From Peristeroidobacter agariperforans (lineage in GTDB: Bacteria > Pseudomonadota > Gammaproteobacteria > Steroidobacterales > Steroidobacteraceae): 64,000 bases of DNA. A program made the translations under genes and the position numbers. The stretch lies in contig NZ_RYFW01000007.1 of NCBI RefSeq assembly GCF_004138335.1, positions 1-64,000 on the forward strand, given 5' to 3'. Numbering within the stretch: the first letter of the stretch is position 1; each line of letters begins with the position of its first letter. Shown here piece by piece: positions 44,463 through 53,767 of the stretch. The notes under the pieces were generated by a model, which saw only the letters and a program-made list of their open reading frames with translations, ran no database searches and was not told where the DNA came from.

Positions 44463-44482
44463 CCTGGCGCCAGTGATATGAG

Positions 44483-45047
44483 ATGCCCGGACGACGTTCG
44501 GTTGAAGCAGCGCCAATCGAACCATGGCGGTCCTTCCTGGCAGATCTAGATGGACTTCTTGAAGGCCCCGTAGAGCTACGTTGCCTCGACGGGTTTGTCG
44601 TGACTCACCAATACGGTATCGGACGCGAAACCTCCGATATCGATTTCCTCGCTGCCATCGGGCAGTCACCTGAGGACGATGTCGAAAGTCTGGCGGGGCT
44701 GGGATCGAGGCTCCATCGCAAGTACCGTCTCTACATGCAGCACGTCGCAATCGCGACGCCGCCTGCTGATTATGCGAGCCGTCTCGTTCGAATGTTTTCT
44801 TCCGCGCCGTGGAAGCGCCTGAGCCGCTTTTGCGCTGGATGCCACAGACATCGCGCTATCGAAGCTGGAGCGCAACGCGGAGCGGGATCGCGAAGATTTC
44901 CTTCGGCTCGCCCGCGCTGGATATATCGATCGTAAGGTTCTGAAGGATCGACACTACGAAGAGCTGCGGCCGCATCTGCTCAGCAAACTCTCCTGGCACG
45001 ATAAAACGTTACAGCTGTGGCTCGAAATGGCGTGGCCAACCACGTAG
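44483..45047 (+). pseudogene. Frameshifted nucleotidyltransferase-fold gene (DUF6036-like)
   Basis: The intact first part (residues 1-115) contains the nucleotidyltransferase-type signature GIGRETSDIDF near residue 50, with two acidic residues for metal binding. The natural continuation, ALDATDIALSKLERNAERDREDF and on to a TAG at 45045-45047, lies in another frame. Reading the TTTT run at 44828-44831 as TTT restores one continuous protein of about 187 residues. As given, the frame instead runs to 44935 with an unrelated basic tail. The homopolymer suggests either a recent inactivating mutation or a sequencing error. The whole protein resembles DUF6036-type nucleotidyltransferases, some of which act as toxins or in antitoxin-like pairs. 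Confidence 0.72.
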
Positions 45048-45068
45048 ACCCGAAGTGTTCGACGCTAT

Positions 45069-45935
45069 TCAGTCGCACTCCAAACTCATCCTCACTGCTG
45101 CAAAGTCACGCTCGGCCAGCGCTTCCGGCGTGATCCACAACTGCAGCACGCAGCCGATGTTCTGGAACCACTCGAGCCCGACATCGCCTTTCATTTGCAA
45201 CAGCAGCACGTCGCTGTCGTGTTGCATGGGGCCGCTTTGCACCGACTCGCCGTAGCCCAGCATCTGATGAATCGCGCGGGCTTGAGTCAACCTGCGATCG
45301 TGATTGCGAAACTCCCACCGCGCTTCGGCTTCGAAGGGTATGCGGACGCTTTCAGGAATTCTCGCAAGCGCCTCCGCGGATTCGGTCGCGCACAGATTGC
45401 AGACGAGATGAACGGCAAGGACGGGATGTTTTCTAATGTCCAGGTAGAACTTCGCGCGCTGGAGCGTCTGCGCCGCGACTTCAAACGATTTCCAGACCTG
45501 GTCATACTCTCGCTGCGTCTGTGAGTCGCAAGGCTCAGAGATCGCGTGCTCACGTGCGCGTTGAACCCACGAGGCCGCGACCTCTTTGATTCGGGCGAGC
45601 TCGGCGAGGACTTCAGGAGGCTGGTTGCGAAGCTGGAAGTCGTAGAGCGAATCGATTTCGTGATACACGGCACGCGCGCTGTGCAGAATCACTCCCCAAA
45701 CGAACAGCCACTGTGACCCGGCGGCTCTTACCGCCTCGTGCAAGTAGCCAGGCCACGGTTCCATGCGCTCGTGCGCGAGTTTCTGGTCGAGCTCGTTCAA
45801 CAGCAGCTCGCGCGGATCTGGCGTCTCCGTCGGCTCGAGGGGATTGTAATTGTCGGCACCGACGTAGTCGCAGTACGAAGTGAATGCAATGAACTCGATC
45901 GGCTCGGGGGCGGCGTTCAGCGGCGGCGTTGCCAT
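45069..45935 (-). CDS. Hypothetical protein with a DUF1963 (YwqG)-like C-terminus
   Basis: A 288-residue cytoplasmic protein. The last 75 residues (RAIHQMLGYGESVQ, then VLLLQMKGDVGLEWFQNIGCVLQLWITPEALAERDFAAV) resemble the C-terminal half of DUF1963/YwqG proteins. The first 200 residues are largely helical, Trp-containing and not recognised, and do not match the normal DUF1963 N-terminus. The gene starts in a TGATG overlap with the permease stop codon, so it is the last, translationally coupled gene of the ABC exporter operon. A role in the export of the same substrate or in immunity to it is possible but unproved. Confidence 0.7.
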   Translation of the reverse strand: MATPPLNAAPEPIEFIAFTSYCDYVGADNYNPLEPTETPDPRELLLNELDQKLAHERMEPWPGYLHEAVRAAGSQWLFVWGVILHSARAVYHEIDSLYDFQLRNQPPEVLAELARIKEVAASWVQRAREHAISEPCDSQTQREYDQVWKSFEVAAQTLQRAKFYLDIRKHPVLAVHLVCNLCATESAEALARIPESVRIPFEAEARWEFRNHDRRLTQARAIHQMLGYGESVQSGPMQHDSDVLLLQMKGDVGLEWFQNIGCVLQLWITPEALAERDFAAVRMSLECD

Positions 45936-48373
45936 CAGCTTGCAGTCAACGCCTCGATTGGCTGGATCGCAAGCGCCTGCCGCACATGTCTCAGCGTCGC
46001 GAGCGTCGTAACAAACAACATCGCCGCGCCGGCAATCGCCATTGGCATCACCAGGCCGGTGCCCGCATCGACGCGGTCGACGAATCCAGCCAGATAGCGT
46101 TCGCCGAACCAGGTTGCCAGAGGCAAGCCGATCGCGGCAGCCATGAGTAGCGGCGGCATGAATTCCAAAGCCAGCTGGCGAAGGATTGCGACGTCGTCGG
46201 CTCCGTGCAGTCGTCGGAGGACCAGCTCCGTACGTCGCCGCCGCACCGTATCGGCGATCAGCGCATAGGCACCGAGCATCGCGACGCCGACCGACAGCAA
46301 TGCCACGGCAGTCAGCATCGTGGTCAATTGCTGCTCCTGTTCATAAACAGAAGCGAGCTGAGCGTCGACGGATTGGATGTCATATAACAGCCTCGGGCCG
46401 TAGGCTTTCCAGAGATCTTCCAACGTCTGGCGCAAGGTCGTCATGTCAGTGCCGTGGACCGTCAGATCCCACTGGGGCTTGTCACTGAGCAGGAATGCTT
46501 GAGGCAGTGCCGGGTCGCGGGCGGATTCGAGCTTGACGCTCTTCACCACGGCCACGACGCGCCGTTCATCGGAGCCCTCTTGCAGGAAGCCGCCGCCACC
46601 TCGAAGCAACTCTCCGAGCGCGGCCTGTGGATTGGAAAAGCCCAGCAACCGCGCGGCCTTTTCATCAATGACGACGTGAGTTTCTCCAGTGCCCAGCGTC
46701 GGTGTGCCGGCCAGCAACGTCATGCCGTAGGTCGCAAAGAAACCCGGCGAGACAGTCGTCACGCGCAGCACCTGCCGGTGTTGTGAGCGGCTGACGTGCA
46801 ACTCGTTCGGTCCCTCGGTATCCCCGGCGGGTCGTGCGTTGCTGAATGCCCAGCCTTTGATTGCCGGATGACGATCAAGCGCGGCGGTGAACGCGCTCAT
46901 GCTGGGAACTGCCGCTGGATCCACCATCACGCCCAGCCACAAGCGATTGTGAGTATCGAAGCCGCGGTCCAGGCTCAGCAGATATCGTTGCTGTTGAGTC
47001 AGCACGCCTGCGAGTGAGAGCAGCAGCACGACGCCGCTGAGCTGAACCGTCAACAGCGCCTGACGCACCCGACGTCCCCACGGGCCTTCGCTGGCGGTGC
47101 GGCCTTGCAAAGCCGGGGCAGGCGGCTGACGCAGGGCCATCGATGCAGGCAGAGCGAGCGTGAGTGCCAATAGCACGAGCACGCCGATGGCCAACCCCAG
47201 CACGAGTTGCAGTGGCAGTGGATCGGCAACGGATTGCTCCGGCGGCAGGCCCACCCACGTCGCGATAGCAGGCGTCGTCCACCACGCGAGCAACAAAGCA
47301 CCGGTAACGGCCAGCAGCAGCGATATCAGAACTTCGAGACTCCATAGACGCACCAACTGCGGAGCATCTGCACCGAGACTACGACGCAATGCTGTTTCGC
47401 GTTGCCTCTGCAGCAAGGTGGCGGTCTGCAGATTCATGCAATTGAACGCGGCCATCAGCAGCAGGAGCAAGCTGGCCGCTGCGATAGCGCCGAGCAATTG
47501 CCAGCGCTGCTCGTTCGCGGCGCCTTGGAAAGGCAATTGATCGAGCGTGATGCCGCGAAAATAAGCGGCTTCGCGGCCAGCTTTCCAGTCCGCAGGCAAT
47601 TGCGCATAGAGCGGATTGTCCATGAAGGCCTCGCGCATCCAGCCGGCCACCTGATCGACCGAGCTGTCCGGACGCAAGCGTGCGAACACGCGACCGTTGA
47701 TTGCGAAGATCGCCGCGAGCTCCTGCTGGCTCATCGGATTCGCCGGCGATTCGAAACCAACCAGGGCCCACGCATTACCGACCATCGGATTCGCTCTGCC
47801 AAGCGGCGTTCGCGGATCGAAATTCGGGATGACGGCGGTGACGGTGTAGACGCCGCCACGCGCGTCGATGCGCCGGCCGACGGCCTCGGCCGGTGAAATA
47901 TCTCCCCACAGTTTGCGCATGAGATCGAGCGTGATCGCGATCGCGTCTCGTCGGGTCAGCGTGCTCTGCAAATCACCCCGTAATGTAGTGAGGCCCAGCA
48001 GTGGCACCAGGTCCGAGTCGGCGATCAATAACAACGCCGATTGCTTCCGGCCCTCGATATCGATGTCCAGGCCGTTGGCGCTGGTGCGACTGATGAGATC
48101 CAGGGGCGCGCGGCGTTCCTTCAACATCGCGCCGAACGACACGGGCGAACCGGTGAACCACGGGCTCGGCTGGCCCGGCGGATTGCCTTTCATATCGAGC
48201 AGCACGATGCGTTCGGGATCGGCGATCGTCGGATCCGGTTCGGCGAGCGCGACGGCAAGCAACGCCACTATCGAACACGCAGCCATCGCGACCATCAGTC
48301 CGCTGACTGCGGCGAAGGTCGACGCGCTTCGACTACGGGCGCCGCGCCAGGCATCCAGTAAGAGTGCTTTCAT
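45935..48373 (-). CDS. MacB/FtsX-type ABC transporter permease
   Basis: An 812-residue permease with duplicated FtsX architecture. One N-terminal TM (about 20-43) is followed by a large periplasmic MacB_PCD-like domain and three TMs (about 290-420). A second half follows, with a TM near 440-460, another periplasmic domain and three TMs near 690-800. The LQRQRETALRRSLGA and RRRTELVLRRLHGAD segments are the coupling helices contacting the ATPase. Such large fused permeases work by mechanotransmission with an HlyD-type adaptor, exporting peptides, lipoproteins or antibiotics. It is co-transcribed with the ATPase (TGATG overlap). Confidence 0.85.
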   Translation of the reverse strand: MKALLLDAWRGARSRSASTFAAVSGLMVAMAACSIVALLAVALAEPDPTIADPERIVLLDMKGNPPGQPSPWFTGSPVSFGAMLKERRAPLDLISRTSANGLDIDIEGRKQSALLLIADSDLVPLLGLTTLRGDLQSTLTRRDAIAITLDLMRKLWGDISPAEAVGRRIDARGGVYTVTAVIPNFDPRTPLGRANPMVGNAWALVGFESPANPMSQQELAAIFAINGRVFARLRPDSSVDQVAGWMREAFMDNPLYAQLPADWKAGREAAYFRGITLDQLPFQGAANEQRWQLLGAIAAASLLLLLMAAFNCMNLQTATLLQRQRETALRRSLGADAPQLVRLWSLEVLISLLLAVTGALLLAWWTTPAIATWVGLPPEQSVADPLPLQLVLGLAIGVLVLLALTLALPASMALRQPPAPALQGRTASEGPWGRRVRQALLTVQLSGVVLLLSLAGVLTQQQRYLLSLDRGFDTHNRLWLGVMVDPAAVPSMSAFTAALDRHPAIKGWAFSNARPAGDTEGPNELHVSRSQHRQVLRVTTVSPGFFATYGMTLLAGTPTLGTGETHVVIDEKAARLLGFSNPQAALGELLRGGGGFLQEGSDERRVVAVVKSVKLESARDPALPQAFLLSDKPQWDLTVHGTDMTTLRQTLEDLWKAYGPRLLYDIQSVDAQLASVYEQEQQLTTMLTAVALLSVGVAMLGAYALIADTVRRRRTELVLRRLHGADDVAILRQLALEFMPPLLMAAAIGLPLATWFGERYLAGFVDRVDAGTGLVMPMAIAGAAMLFVTTLATLRHVRQALAIQPIEALTAS

Positions 48374-49056
48374 CAGAGCTGGTCCGCGTAGGTGTCCACC
48401 AGCACTCTGCCGTCGAGCAATCGCACGCCGCGTGAAGCGAGCGCTGCATGCTCGGCACTATGCGTCACCATCACCAGCGTCGTGCCTTCGTCGTTCAGTT
48501 CGCGAAGCAGTCGCATCACCTCCTGGCCATGTGCGCTGTCGAGGTTGCCCGTGGGCTCGTCTGCCAGCAGCAGTGCAGGGCGCGAGGCAATGGCGCGAGC
48601 GATCGCGACACGCTGCTGCTGGCCGCCGCTCAGTTGACTCGGATGATGATCGGCGCGATGAGTCAGTCCCAGGCGTTCGAGCACTTCGGCCACGCGCTGA
48701 CGCTGCGCTCTTGCTGACAGCTCGCCATAGCGCAGCGCCAGCTGCACGTTGTCGTGCACGGTCATCTCATCGACCAGATTGAAACTTTGAAAGACGAAAC
48801 TGATCCGGCCGCGACGAATCGCCGCGAGCTCGCGTGAGGTTCGGGCGGCGACTTCCTGGCCTTGCAGCCGGTAGCTGCCGCTGGTGGGCACATCCAACAA
48901 ACCGAGCAGGCCGAGCAACGTCGACTTGCCACAACCCGAAGGGCCCGTGATCGCGACGTACTCGCCGGCCTCGATCTGTAGATCGATCTGGTCCAGCGCC
49001 GTGGTCTCGACCTGTCCGGTTCGATAGCGTTTGGTGACTTGCGTCAATTCGATCAT
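48373..49056 (-). CDS. ABC transporter ATP-binding protein (MacB/LolD type)
   Basis: A 227-residue ATPase: Walker A GPSGCGKS near residue 38, Q-loop in SFVFQSFNLVDEMTV, signature LSGGQQQRVAIARAI, Walker B LLLADEPTGNLDS and switch His in MVTHSAEHA. The LDS ending of the Walker B region and the FNL segment are typical of MacB/LolD/FtsE-type transporters. The ATG at 49056 is inside the stop of the adaptor gene (ATGA); the longer open frame upstream is not coding. Its stop codon overlaps the permease start. Confidence 0.92.
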   Translation of the reverse strand: MIELTQVTKRYRTGQVETTALDQIDLQIEAGEYVAITGPSGCGKSTLLGLLGLLDVPTSGSYRLQGQEVAARTSRELAAIRRGRISFVFQSFNLVDEMTVHDNVQLALRYGELSARAQRQRVAEVLERLGLTHRADHHPSQLSGGQQQRVAIARAIASRPALLLADEPTGNLDSAHGQEVMRLLRELNDEGTTLVMVTHSAEHAALASRGVRLLDGRVLVDTYADQL

Positions 49057-50327
49057 GGCAGAGCGAGCCTCGCGGCCTCGGCAGGAGGTTGGGAGATCAG
49101 TACTTCGTCGCCGGGCTGCAAGCCCGCCAGCACTTCGACTTGACCGGCGGCGCGCCGGCCCAGCCGAACGTTGCGGCGGACGAGTTGCTCGCCATCGCGG
49201 ACATAGAGCTGGCTTTGCACGCCCGGCCCATCGGGCAGAATCAGTGCCGGCGAGGGCAGGCTGAGTTGCAAGCGCGTTTCCAATGTTTGTCCGGGACGCA
49301 GGTGCGGGGGCGGCGAAGCACCTTCCGGCCACTGCAATAGCACTCGCACTTTGCCATCCTGAACCTGTGGCAGCGTCTGCGTCAGTTTCAGCACGCCCAC
49401 GCTGCTGTTGGCTGGCAGCCCCGGCTCCAGTCTCGGCAGATAATATTCATCGATGTCGGCCGCCAGTTGCATGCCGCCAGTGACGTCATCGATGCGGCCC
49501 AGACGATCGCCGGGCCGGATACTTGCACCCACCTGCAAACGAAAGCCGCTCAGCCTTCCTGCCGTTGGCGCGTGCTGAGTCAACCGCTCGCGTGCCCGTT
49601 CGAGCAGCTGCAATCCGCGCTGCAGACCTTCTACCGCGCGGGCCATTTCATCCAGTGAGCGTTGGCGGATTTCGGCTTCGAAGCGCTGATCTTCGCGGGC
49701 CTGTTCCAGCAATTGCGTCGCCAGCGCGTGCTGACGTTCTGCTTGCTCCAGCGCCGCCACGGACATGAACCCTTCGCGCGTCAACTTTGCTATTCGTCGA
49801 TACTCCGATTCCGCCTGTTGCTGCGACGCTCGTAACTGTGCAAGCTCCCGGCGACTCTGCGCGAGACTCGCGGCTTGCGCGCTCCGTTGTATTGAGACGT
49901 TGGCAATCTGCTGCGCGACCTCCGCGCTTCGTGCCATCAGCAGTTGCTCTTGCTCGGGGCTGTGCAATTGATAGAGCGGGGCGCCGGCCTCGACCCATTC
50001 ACCTTCTCGTGCGAAGACGGCTTCCACACGACCGGCCTCGGCCGCATCGAGCAGCACCGACCGAATCGGCTCGACGCGGGCGCGTACCGCGAGCTCGTCC
50101 CGGAACTCGCCGGCAACCACCTTCGCCAGTTGTGGAACGTTGACCACTGGAAGCTGCGAGGGTCGCTGCCAGAACAGGACGCCCATGGCGATCGCAGCGA
50201 CCACGGCGATCGCGAGATGCCGCAGCATTCGCTGCCGCCGAGACTTCATCGGCAGCGGACGGTCCATTGAAGCGCCGCTGTGAAGGGCGCTCAGATCGAC
50301 GGCGTGCAGGGACGATTTCAGGGGCAT
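49053..50327 (-). CDS. HlyD/MacA-family periplasmic adaptor
   Basis: A 424-residue adaptor: short cytoplasmic N-terminus, one TM segment (about 37-54), a half-lipoyl domain (VEPIRSVLLDAAEAGRVEAVFAREGEWVEAG), a long alpha-helical hairpin (about 120-260, coiled-coil with many Gln/Arg/Glu) and the second lipoyl and beta-barrel domains. It bridges the inner-membrane FtsX permease to an outer-membrane channel that is not encoded here. The ATG at 50327 was chosen over the open frame to 50426; a start at 50267 is also possible. It is divergent from the response regulator, sharing a 93-bp control region. Confidence 0.85.
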   Translation of the reverse strand: MPLKSSLHAVDLSALHSGASMDRPLPMKSRRQRMLRHLAIAVVAAIAMGVLFWQRPSQLPVVNVPQLAKVVAGEFRDELAVRARVEPIRSVLLDAAEAGRVEAVFAREGEWVEAGAPLYQLHSPEQEQLLMARSAEVAQQIANVSIQRSAQAASLAQSRRELAQLRASQQQAESEYRRIAKLTREGFMSVAALEQAERQHALATQLLEQAREDQRFEAEIRQRSLDEMARAVEGLQRGLQLLERARERLTQHAPTAGRLSGFRLQVGASIRPGDRLGRIDDVTGGMQLAADIDEYYLPRLEPGLPANSSVGVLKLTQTLPQVQDGKVRVLLQWPEGASPPPHLRPGQTLETRLQLSLPSPALILPDGPGVQSQLYVRDGEQLVRRNVRLGRRAAGQVEVLAGLQPGDEVLISQPPAEAARLALP

Positions 50328-50420
50328 CGGGCACAGCCTGCCGCCGGAGGCTCGCTCGAGCCAAGCCCCCTGTCCGGTTTCGAACACTCCGCTGGCGTAC
50401 CGCCGACTCGGGCTGCGAAG

Positions 50421-51011
50421 ATGCACAGCGTGCCAGATACACCGTCGCCATCGATCCTGCTGCTCGACGACGATCCCGATGTGGGGATCGCCGCTCAGCT
50501 GCTACTGCAGCGACGAGTTGCGCCCGTCGTGTGCTTGCGCCGGCCAGCGGAGTTGTTCGCGGCGCTCGATCGGCTGCAACCCGCGGTGCTATTGCTCGAT
50601 CTCAACTTCGGCCCGGGGCGCACCGATGGCGCGCAGGGGCTGCGCTTACTGGCGGATGTCTGCAGTCGGCCGAATCCGCCGGTCGTGGTGGTGCTGACCG
50701 CGTACGCCGATATCGATCTGGCGGTACAAGCCATCAAGCGAGGGGCTTTTGATTTCATTACCAAGCCATGGGACAACGTGCGTCTGATCGCCACTTGCAC
50801 CGAGGCGTTGCAGAAGTCGCAGGCAATGCGCGATGGGCAGCCGGCGCCACCACCCAAACCAACCGAACCGCTGCGGCCACTGGCCGAACAAGAGCGAGCC
50901 GCGGTGGTCGCGGCCATGGCAGAAGCACAGGGTAATCTCAGCGCCGCCGCTCGTGCGCTCGGACTGTCACGCGCGGCGCTTTATCGTCGCTTGGAAAGGT
51001 ATGGCCTTTGA
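50421..51011 (+). CDS. RegA/ActR-type response regulator with Fis-like HTH
   Basis: A 196-residue regulator. The receiver domain has the acidic pair Asp16-Asp17 (LLLDDD), phosphoacceptor Asp60 in LLLDLNFG and Lys115 in ITKPWDN. A short Pro-rich linker leads directly to a C-terminal Fis-type helix-turn-helix (NLSAAARALGLSRAALYRRLERYGL). There is no AAA+ sigma-54 domain, which places it with the RegA/PrrA/ActR group rather than with NtrC. It overlaps the kinase gene by 11 bp and is divergent from the exporter operon, which it probably controls. Confidence 0.87.
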   Translation: MHSVPDTPSPSILLLDDDPDVGIAAQLLLQRRVAPVVCLRRPAELFAALDRLQPAVLLLDLNFGPGRTDGAQGLRLLADVCSRPNPPVVVVLTAYADIDLAVQAIKRGAFDFITKPWDNVRLIATCTEALQKSQAMRDGQPAPPPKPTEPLRPLAEQERAAVVAAMAEAQGNLSAAARALGLSRAALYRRLERYGL

Positions 51012-52167
51012 GAAGCTGCGACTTCTGATCGGCGCAGCGCTGCTGTTTGCTGCCGGAGCCATCGCCGCGTCAGCGGAAGCTTCGGCACGCACCTGGATCA
51101 CTGCGTCGGTGCTGTTGCTGGCGGCGCTCGCGGGACTCTGGCCATTGGCTCGACCACGTTCATCTGCAGCGCCCACGACTGACTCTCCGCCGCATCCGGA
51201 CGCACGGCGATTGTCGACGTTGCAGGTTCAGCTGGAACATTTGCCAGTCGCCGCCTGGATTCAAACAGAACAGGCGCTCGAGCCTTTGACCAGTCGCGCT
51301 CGGCGTTTGTCTGCGCCCGGCGGTGTGCGCGATCGCGAAGTCTTGCATCAACTGCTTCGCACTAGCGAGCGCAACGGTCCCGTGACCTTGGACACCGAGC
51401 GAGGCAGCGAGCGCTGGCAGCTGCAACGTCAGGTGCTGGCGGTCGAAGGCAAGGCGCAGGCATTGATTGCGCTGACGCCGCTGGAGCAGGAACTGGAGTC
51501 CGAATCGCTGCACGCGTGGCAGCAGCTGTTGCGAGTATTGACGCACGAGATCATGAACTCGCTCACGCCCATCAAGAGTCTCAGCGAGACCGCCAACAAT
51601 TTGTTAGGAGAGCCCGACAGCTCAGCTGACTTGCGAACTGCGCTCGATGCGATTGCGCGTCGCGCCGAGAGCTTGTCGAGCTTCGTGAGCAACTATCGCA
51701 GGGTCAGCCAATGGCCGCAGCCGACACTGGCGCCAGTCGATCTGGCCGAGCTCTTCAAACGACTGCAACAGGCAGTAGCGCAGACCTGGGCGGGGCGTGG
51801 TGGAGAGATTTCATTCGAAGTGAGCTCGCCGGGGTTGCGCTTGATGGCGGACGAAGGTCAGCTCGAGCAGGTGCTGCTGGCCCTCATCAACAACGCGGAG
51901 CAGGCGACGGCCGAGCAAATCAAGCCGCGGCTGTGGGTCCTCGCCCGCCAGAGCCGCGGCGGCCGTTTGCAGATCAGTGTTCGAGACAACGGCTCGGGCG
52001 TACCGGTCGGGCTGGAGCGGCAGATTTTTCTGCCTTTCTTCAGCACCCGCGAAGGCGGCCAGGGCATCGGGCTGACGGTGGTCCGGCAGCTGATGTTCGG
52101 GATGGGCGGGCGGGTGCGCCACGTCCGGCCGCTGGAAAAAGGGGCGATGTTCGTGCTGAGCTTTTGA
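51001..52167 (+). CDS. Sensor histidine kinase of the exporter-linked system
   Basis: A 388-residue NtrY-like kinase. Two closely spaced TM segments (about 7-25 and 32-50) leave only a few external residues, so sensing is probably within the membrane or cytoplasm. A PAS-like region (about 70-160) precedes the H-box LTHEIMNSLTPI with His182. The ATPase domain has LINNAEQA (N box), DNGSGVP (G1) and GGQGIGLTVVRQL (G2). The ATG at 51001 has GGAAAGG upstream and overlaps the regulator gene. Its likely partner is that regulator. Confidence 0.88.
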   Translation: MAFEKLRLLIGAALLFAAGAIAASAEASARTWITASVLLLAALAGLWPLARPRSSAAPTTDSPPHPDARRLSTLQVQLEHLPVAAWIQTEQALEPLTSRARRLSAPGGVRDREVLHQLLRTSERNGPVTLDTERGSERWQLQRQVLAVEGKAQALIALTPLEQELESESLHAWQQLLRVLTHEIMNSLTPIKSLSETANNLLGEPDSSADLRTALDAIARRAESLSSFVSNYRRVSQWPQPTLAPVDLAELFKRLQQAVAQTWAGRGGEISFEVSSPGLRLMADEGQLEQVLLALINNAEQATAEQIKPRLWVLARQSRGGRLQISVRDNGSGVPVGLERQIFLPFFSTREGGQGIGLTVVRQLMFGMGGRVRHVRPLEKGAMFVLSF

Positions 52168-52203
52168 TATCGGCCCCGCGTCCGCCTATCCTAGTGCTGA
52201 GCG

Positions 52204-53766
52204 ATGAGCCGCACCGCACCTCCAATCAAACGCTTCTTCGCAGTCTTAGTAACAGCCGCGTTGCTGGCGTACTTTGCTGCCTGCGCTCAGCTCGAGCCGC
52301 GACCGCAGCTCGCCGAAGAAGCCGCATTGGCAGTTGCGGATGACGCCCCGCTGGATCAGGCGACCCGCGCAGTCGAGGCGAGCCACCCGGATGAATCGGC
52401 GTTTCGGTTGGTCATCGAGGGGGCCGAAGCGTTCGTGGTTCGAGTTCAAACCGCGCGCATGGCCAAGCGCAGCCTCGATGTTCAAAGCTACATCTGGCAT
52501 GCCGATCTCACGGGCATGTATTTCGCAAACGAACTGCTCCTGGCCGCGGACCGTGGAGTGAAGGTGCGCGTGCTGCTGGATGATGTCGATGCGCGCCGGA
52601 ACAACGACGCGATTGCGGCGCTCTCCGCACATCCGAATATCGATATCCGCACGTTCAATCCCTTCGCCTCGAGGCGAGGAACGTTCAGCTTGCTTGCGGA
52701 GGGTCTGAGCAGCTTCTCGCGCGTCAATCGCCGCATGCACAACAAGAGCTGGATCGCGGACAACCGGCTCGCGATCGTCGGCGGCCGCAATATCGGCGAC
52801 GAATACTTCAGCGCCAGCGACGAGGTGAACTTCGTCGATCTGGATTTCGCGATGATCGGCCCGGTCGTGCGCCAGGCTTCAGAGTCGTTCGATGCCTATT
52901 GGAACTCGCGATCTGCTTATCCGATGCAAGTGCTGGATCCCGATAAGGTCAGCAGCGAGGCGCTGCACCAGTTGCGGCCGAAACTGGCCGCGCAGGCAGC
53001 GCGGGCGGAAGATAGCCCCTATGCCAGGGCGTTGCGAGCCAACGATGCGATCAAACGCATGGTCGAGGGCGACTGGCCGGTGCAGTGGGCGCGCAAGTAT
53101 CAATTTGTGGCGGATGACCCCAACAAGGTCACGATGCAAGAACGCGACGCGAAGCGCGCGCAGGTGTCAGCCGCGCTCGTGCCCATGGCGCAGGCAGCAC
53201 AGGCGCGCTTATCGATCATCTCTCCTTATTTTGTTCCCGGTGACAACGGCACAGCATTATTGACCAGCGCTGCTCGCAGCGCGCGCAACGTCCGCGTGCT
53301 GACGAATTCCCTCGTTGCAAACGACGTGGCCGCCGTGCACGGCGGTTACTCCCGCTATCGCGAGCCGCTGCTCGAAGCGGGCGTGCAGATTTGGGAGTTG
53401 AAGCCTCTGACCCAGAGCAAAACGGGCTCCAGCTTTCTCGGATCGTCCGGGGCGAGCCTGCACACGAAAGCGCTCGCAGTGGATGGTCGGGCGCTGTTTG
53501 TCGGCAGCTACAACCTCGACCCGCGCTCGGCATGGCTGAATTGCGAGCAAGGAGTGCTCGTCGAGAACGACGTACTGGCGCAGCAGCTCGAACAGATCTT
53601 CCAGAGGCAGACCGACGGTGAGCATGCGTGGCATGTCGAGCTGGAGGCGGGGAAGATGTGGTGGAGCGATGGCCGGGAGCGCCTCGACAAAGAGCCGGAC
53701 GCGTCGTTGGGCCGTCGCTTTCAAGCCTGGTTCGCCCGCGCGTTCCATCTCGACGCGCAGCTGTGA
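52204..53766 (+). CDS. Phospholipase D-family protein (cardiolipin synthase C-like)
   Basis: A 520-residue protein with two HKD motifs, HNKSWIADNRLAIVGGRN near residue 180 and HTKALAVDGRALFVGSYN near residue 420, both complete. The N-terminal hydrophobic segment ends in AYFAACAQ, close to a lipobox, so it is probably a membrane-anchored or lipoprotein periplasmic enzyme. The size and arrangement resemble the ClsC/YmdC group, which makes cardiolipin from phosphatidylethanolamine and phosphatidylglycerol; its usual partner YmdB is absent here. It converges with the DUF3313 gene, with one base between the stop codons. Confidence 0.87.
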   Translation: MSRTAPPIKRFFAVLVTAALLAYFAACAQLEPRPQLAEEAALAVADDAPLDQATRAVEASHPDESAFRLVIEGAEAFVVRVQTARMAKRSLDVQSYIWHADLTGMYFANELLLAADRGVKVRVLLDDVDARRNNDAIAALSAHPNIDIRTFNPFASRRGTFSLLAEGLSSFSRVNRRMHNKSWIADNRLAIVGGRNIGDEYFSASDEVNFVDLDFAMIGPVVRQASESFDAYWNSRSAYPMQVLDPDKVSSEALHQLRPKLAAQAARAEDSPYARALRANDAIKRMVEGDWPVQWARKYQFVADDPNKVTMQERDAKRAQVSAALVPMAQAAQARLSIISPYFVPGDNGTALLTSAARSARNVRVLTNSLVANDVAAVHGGYSRYREPLLEAGVQIWELKPLTQSKTGSSFLGSSGASLHTKALAVDGRALFVGSYNLDPRSAWLNCEQGVLVENDVLAQQLEQIFQRQTDGEHAWHVELEAGKMWWSDGRERLDKEPDASLGRRFQAWFARAFHLDAQL

Positions 53767-53767
53767 A

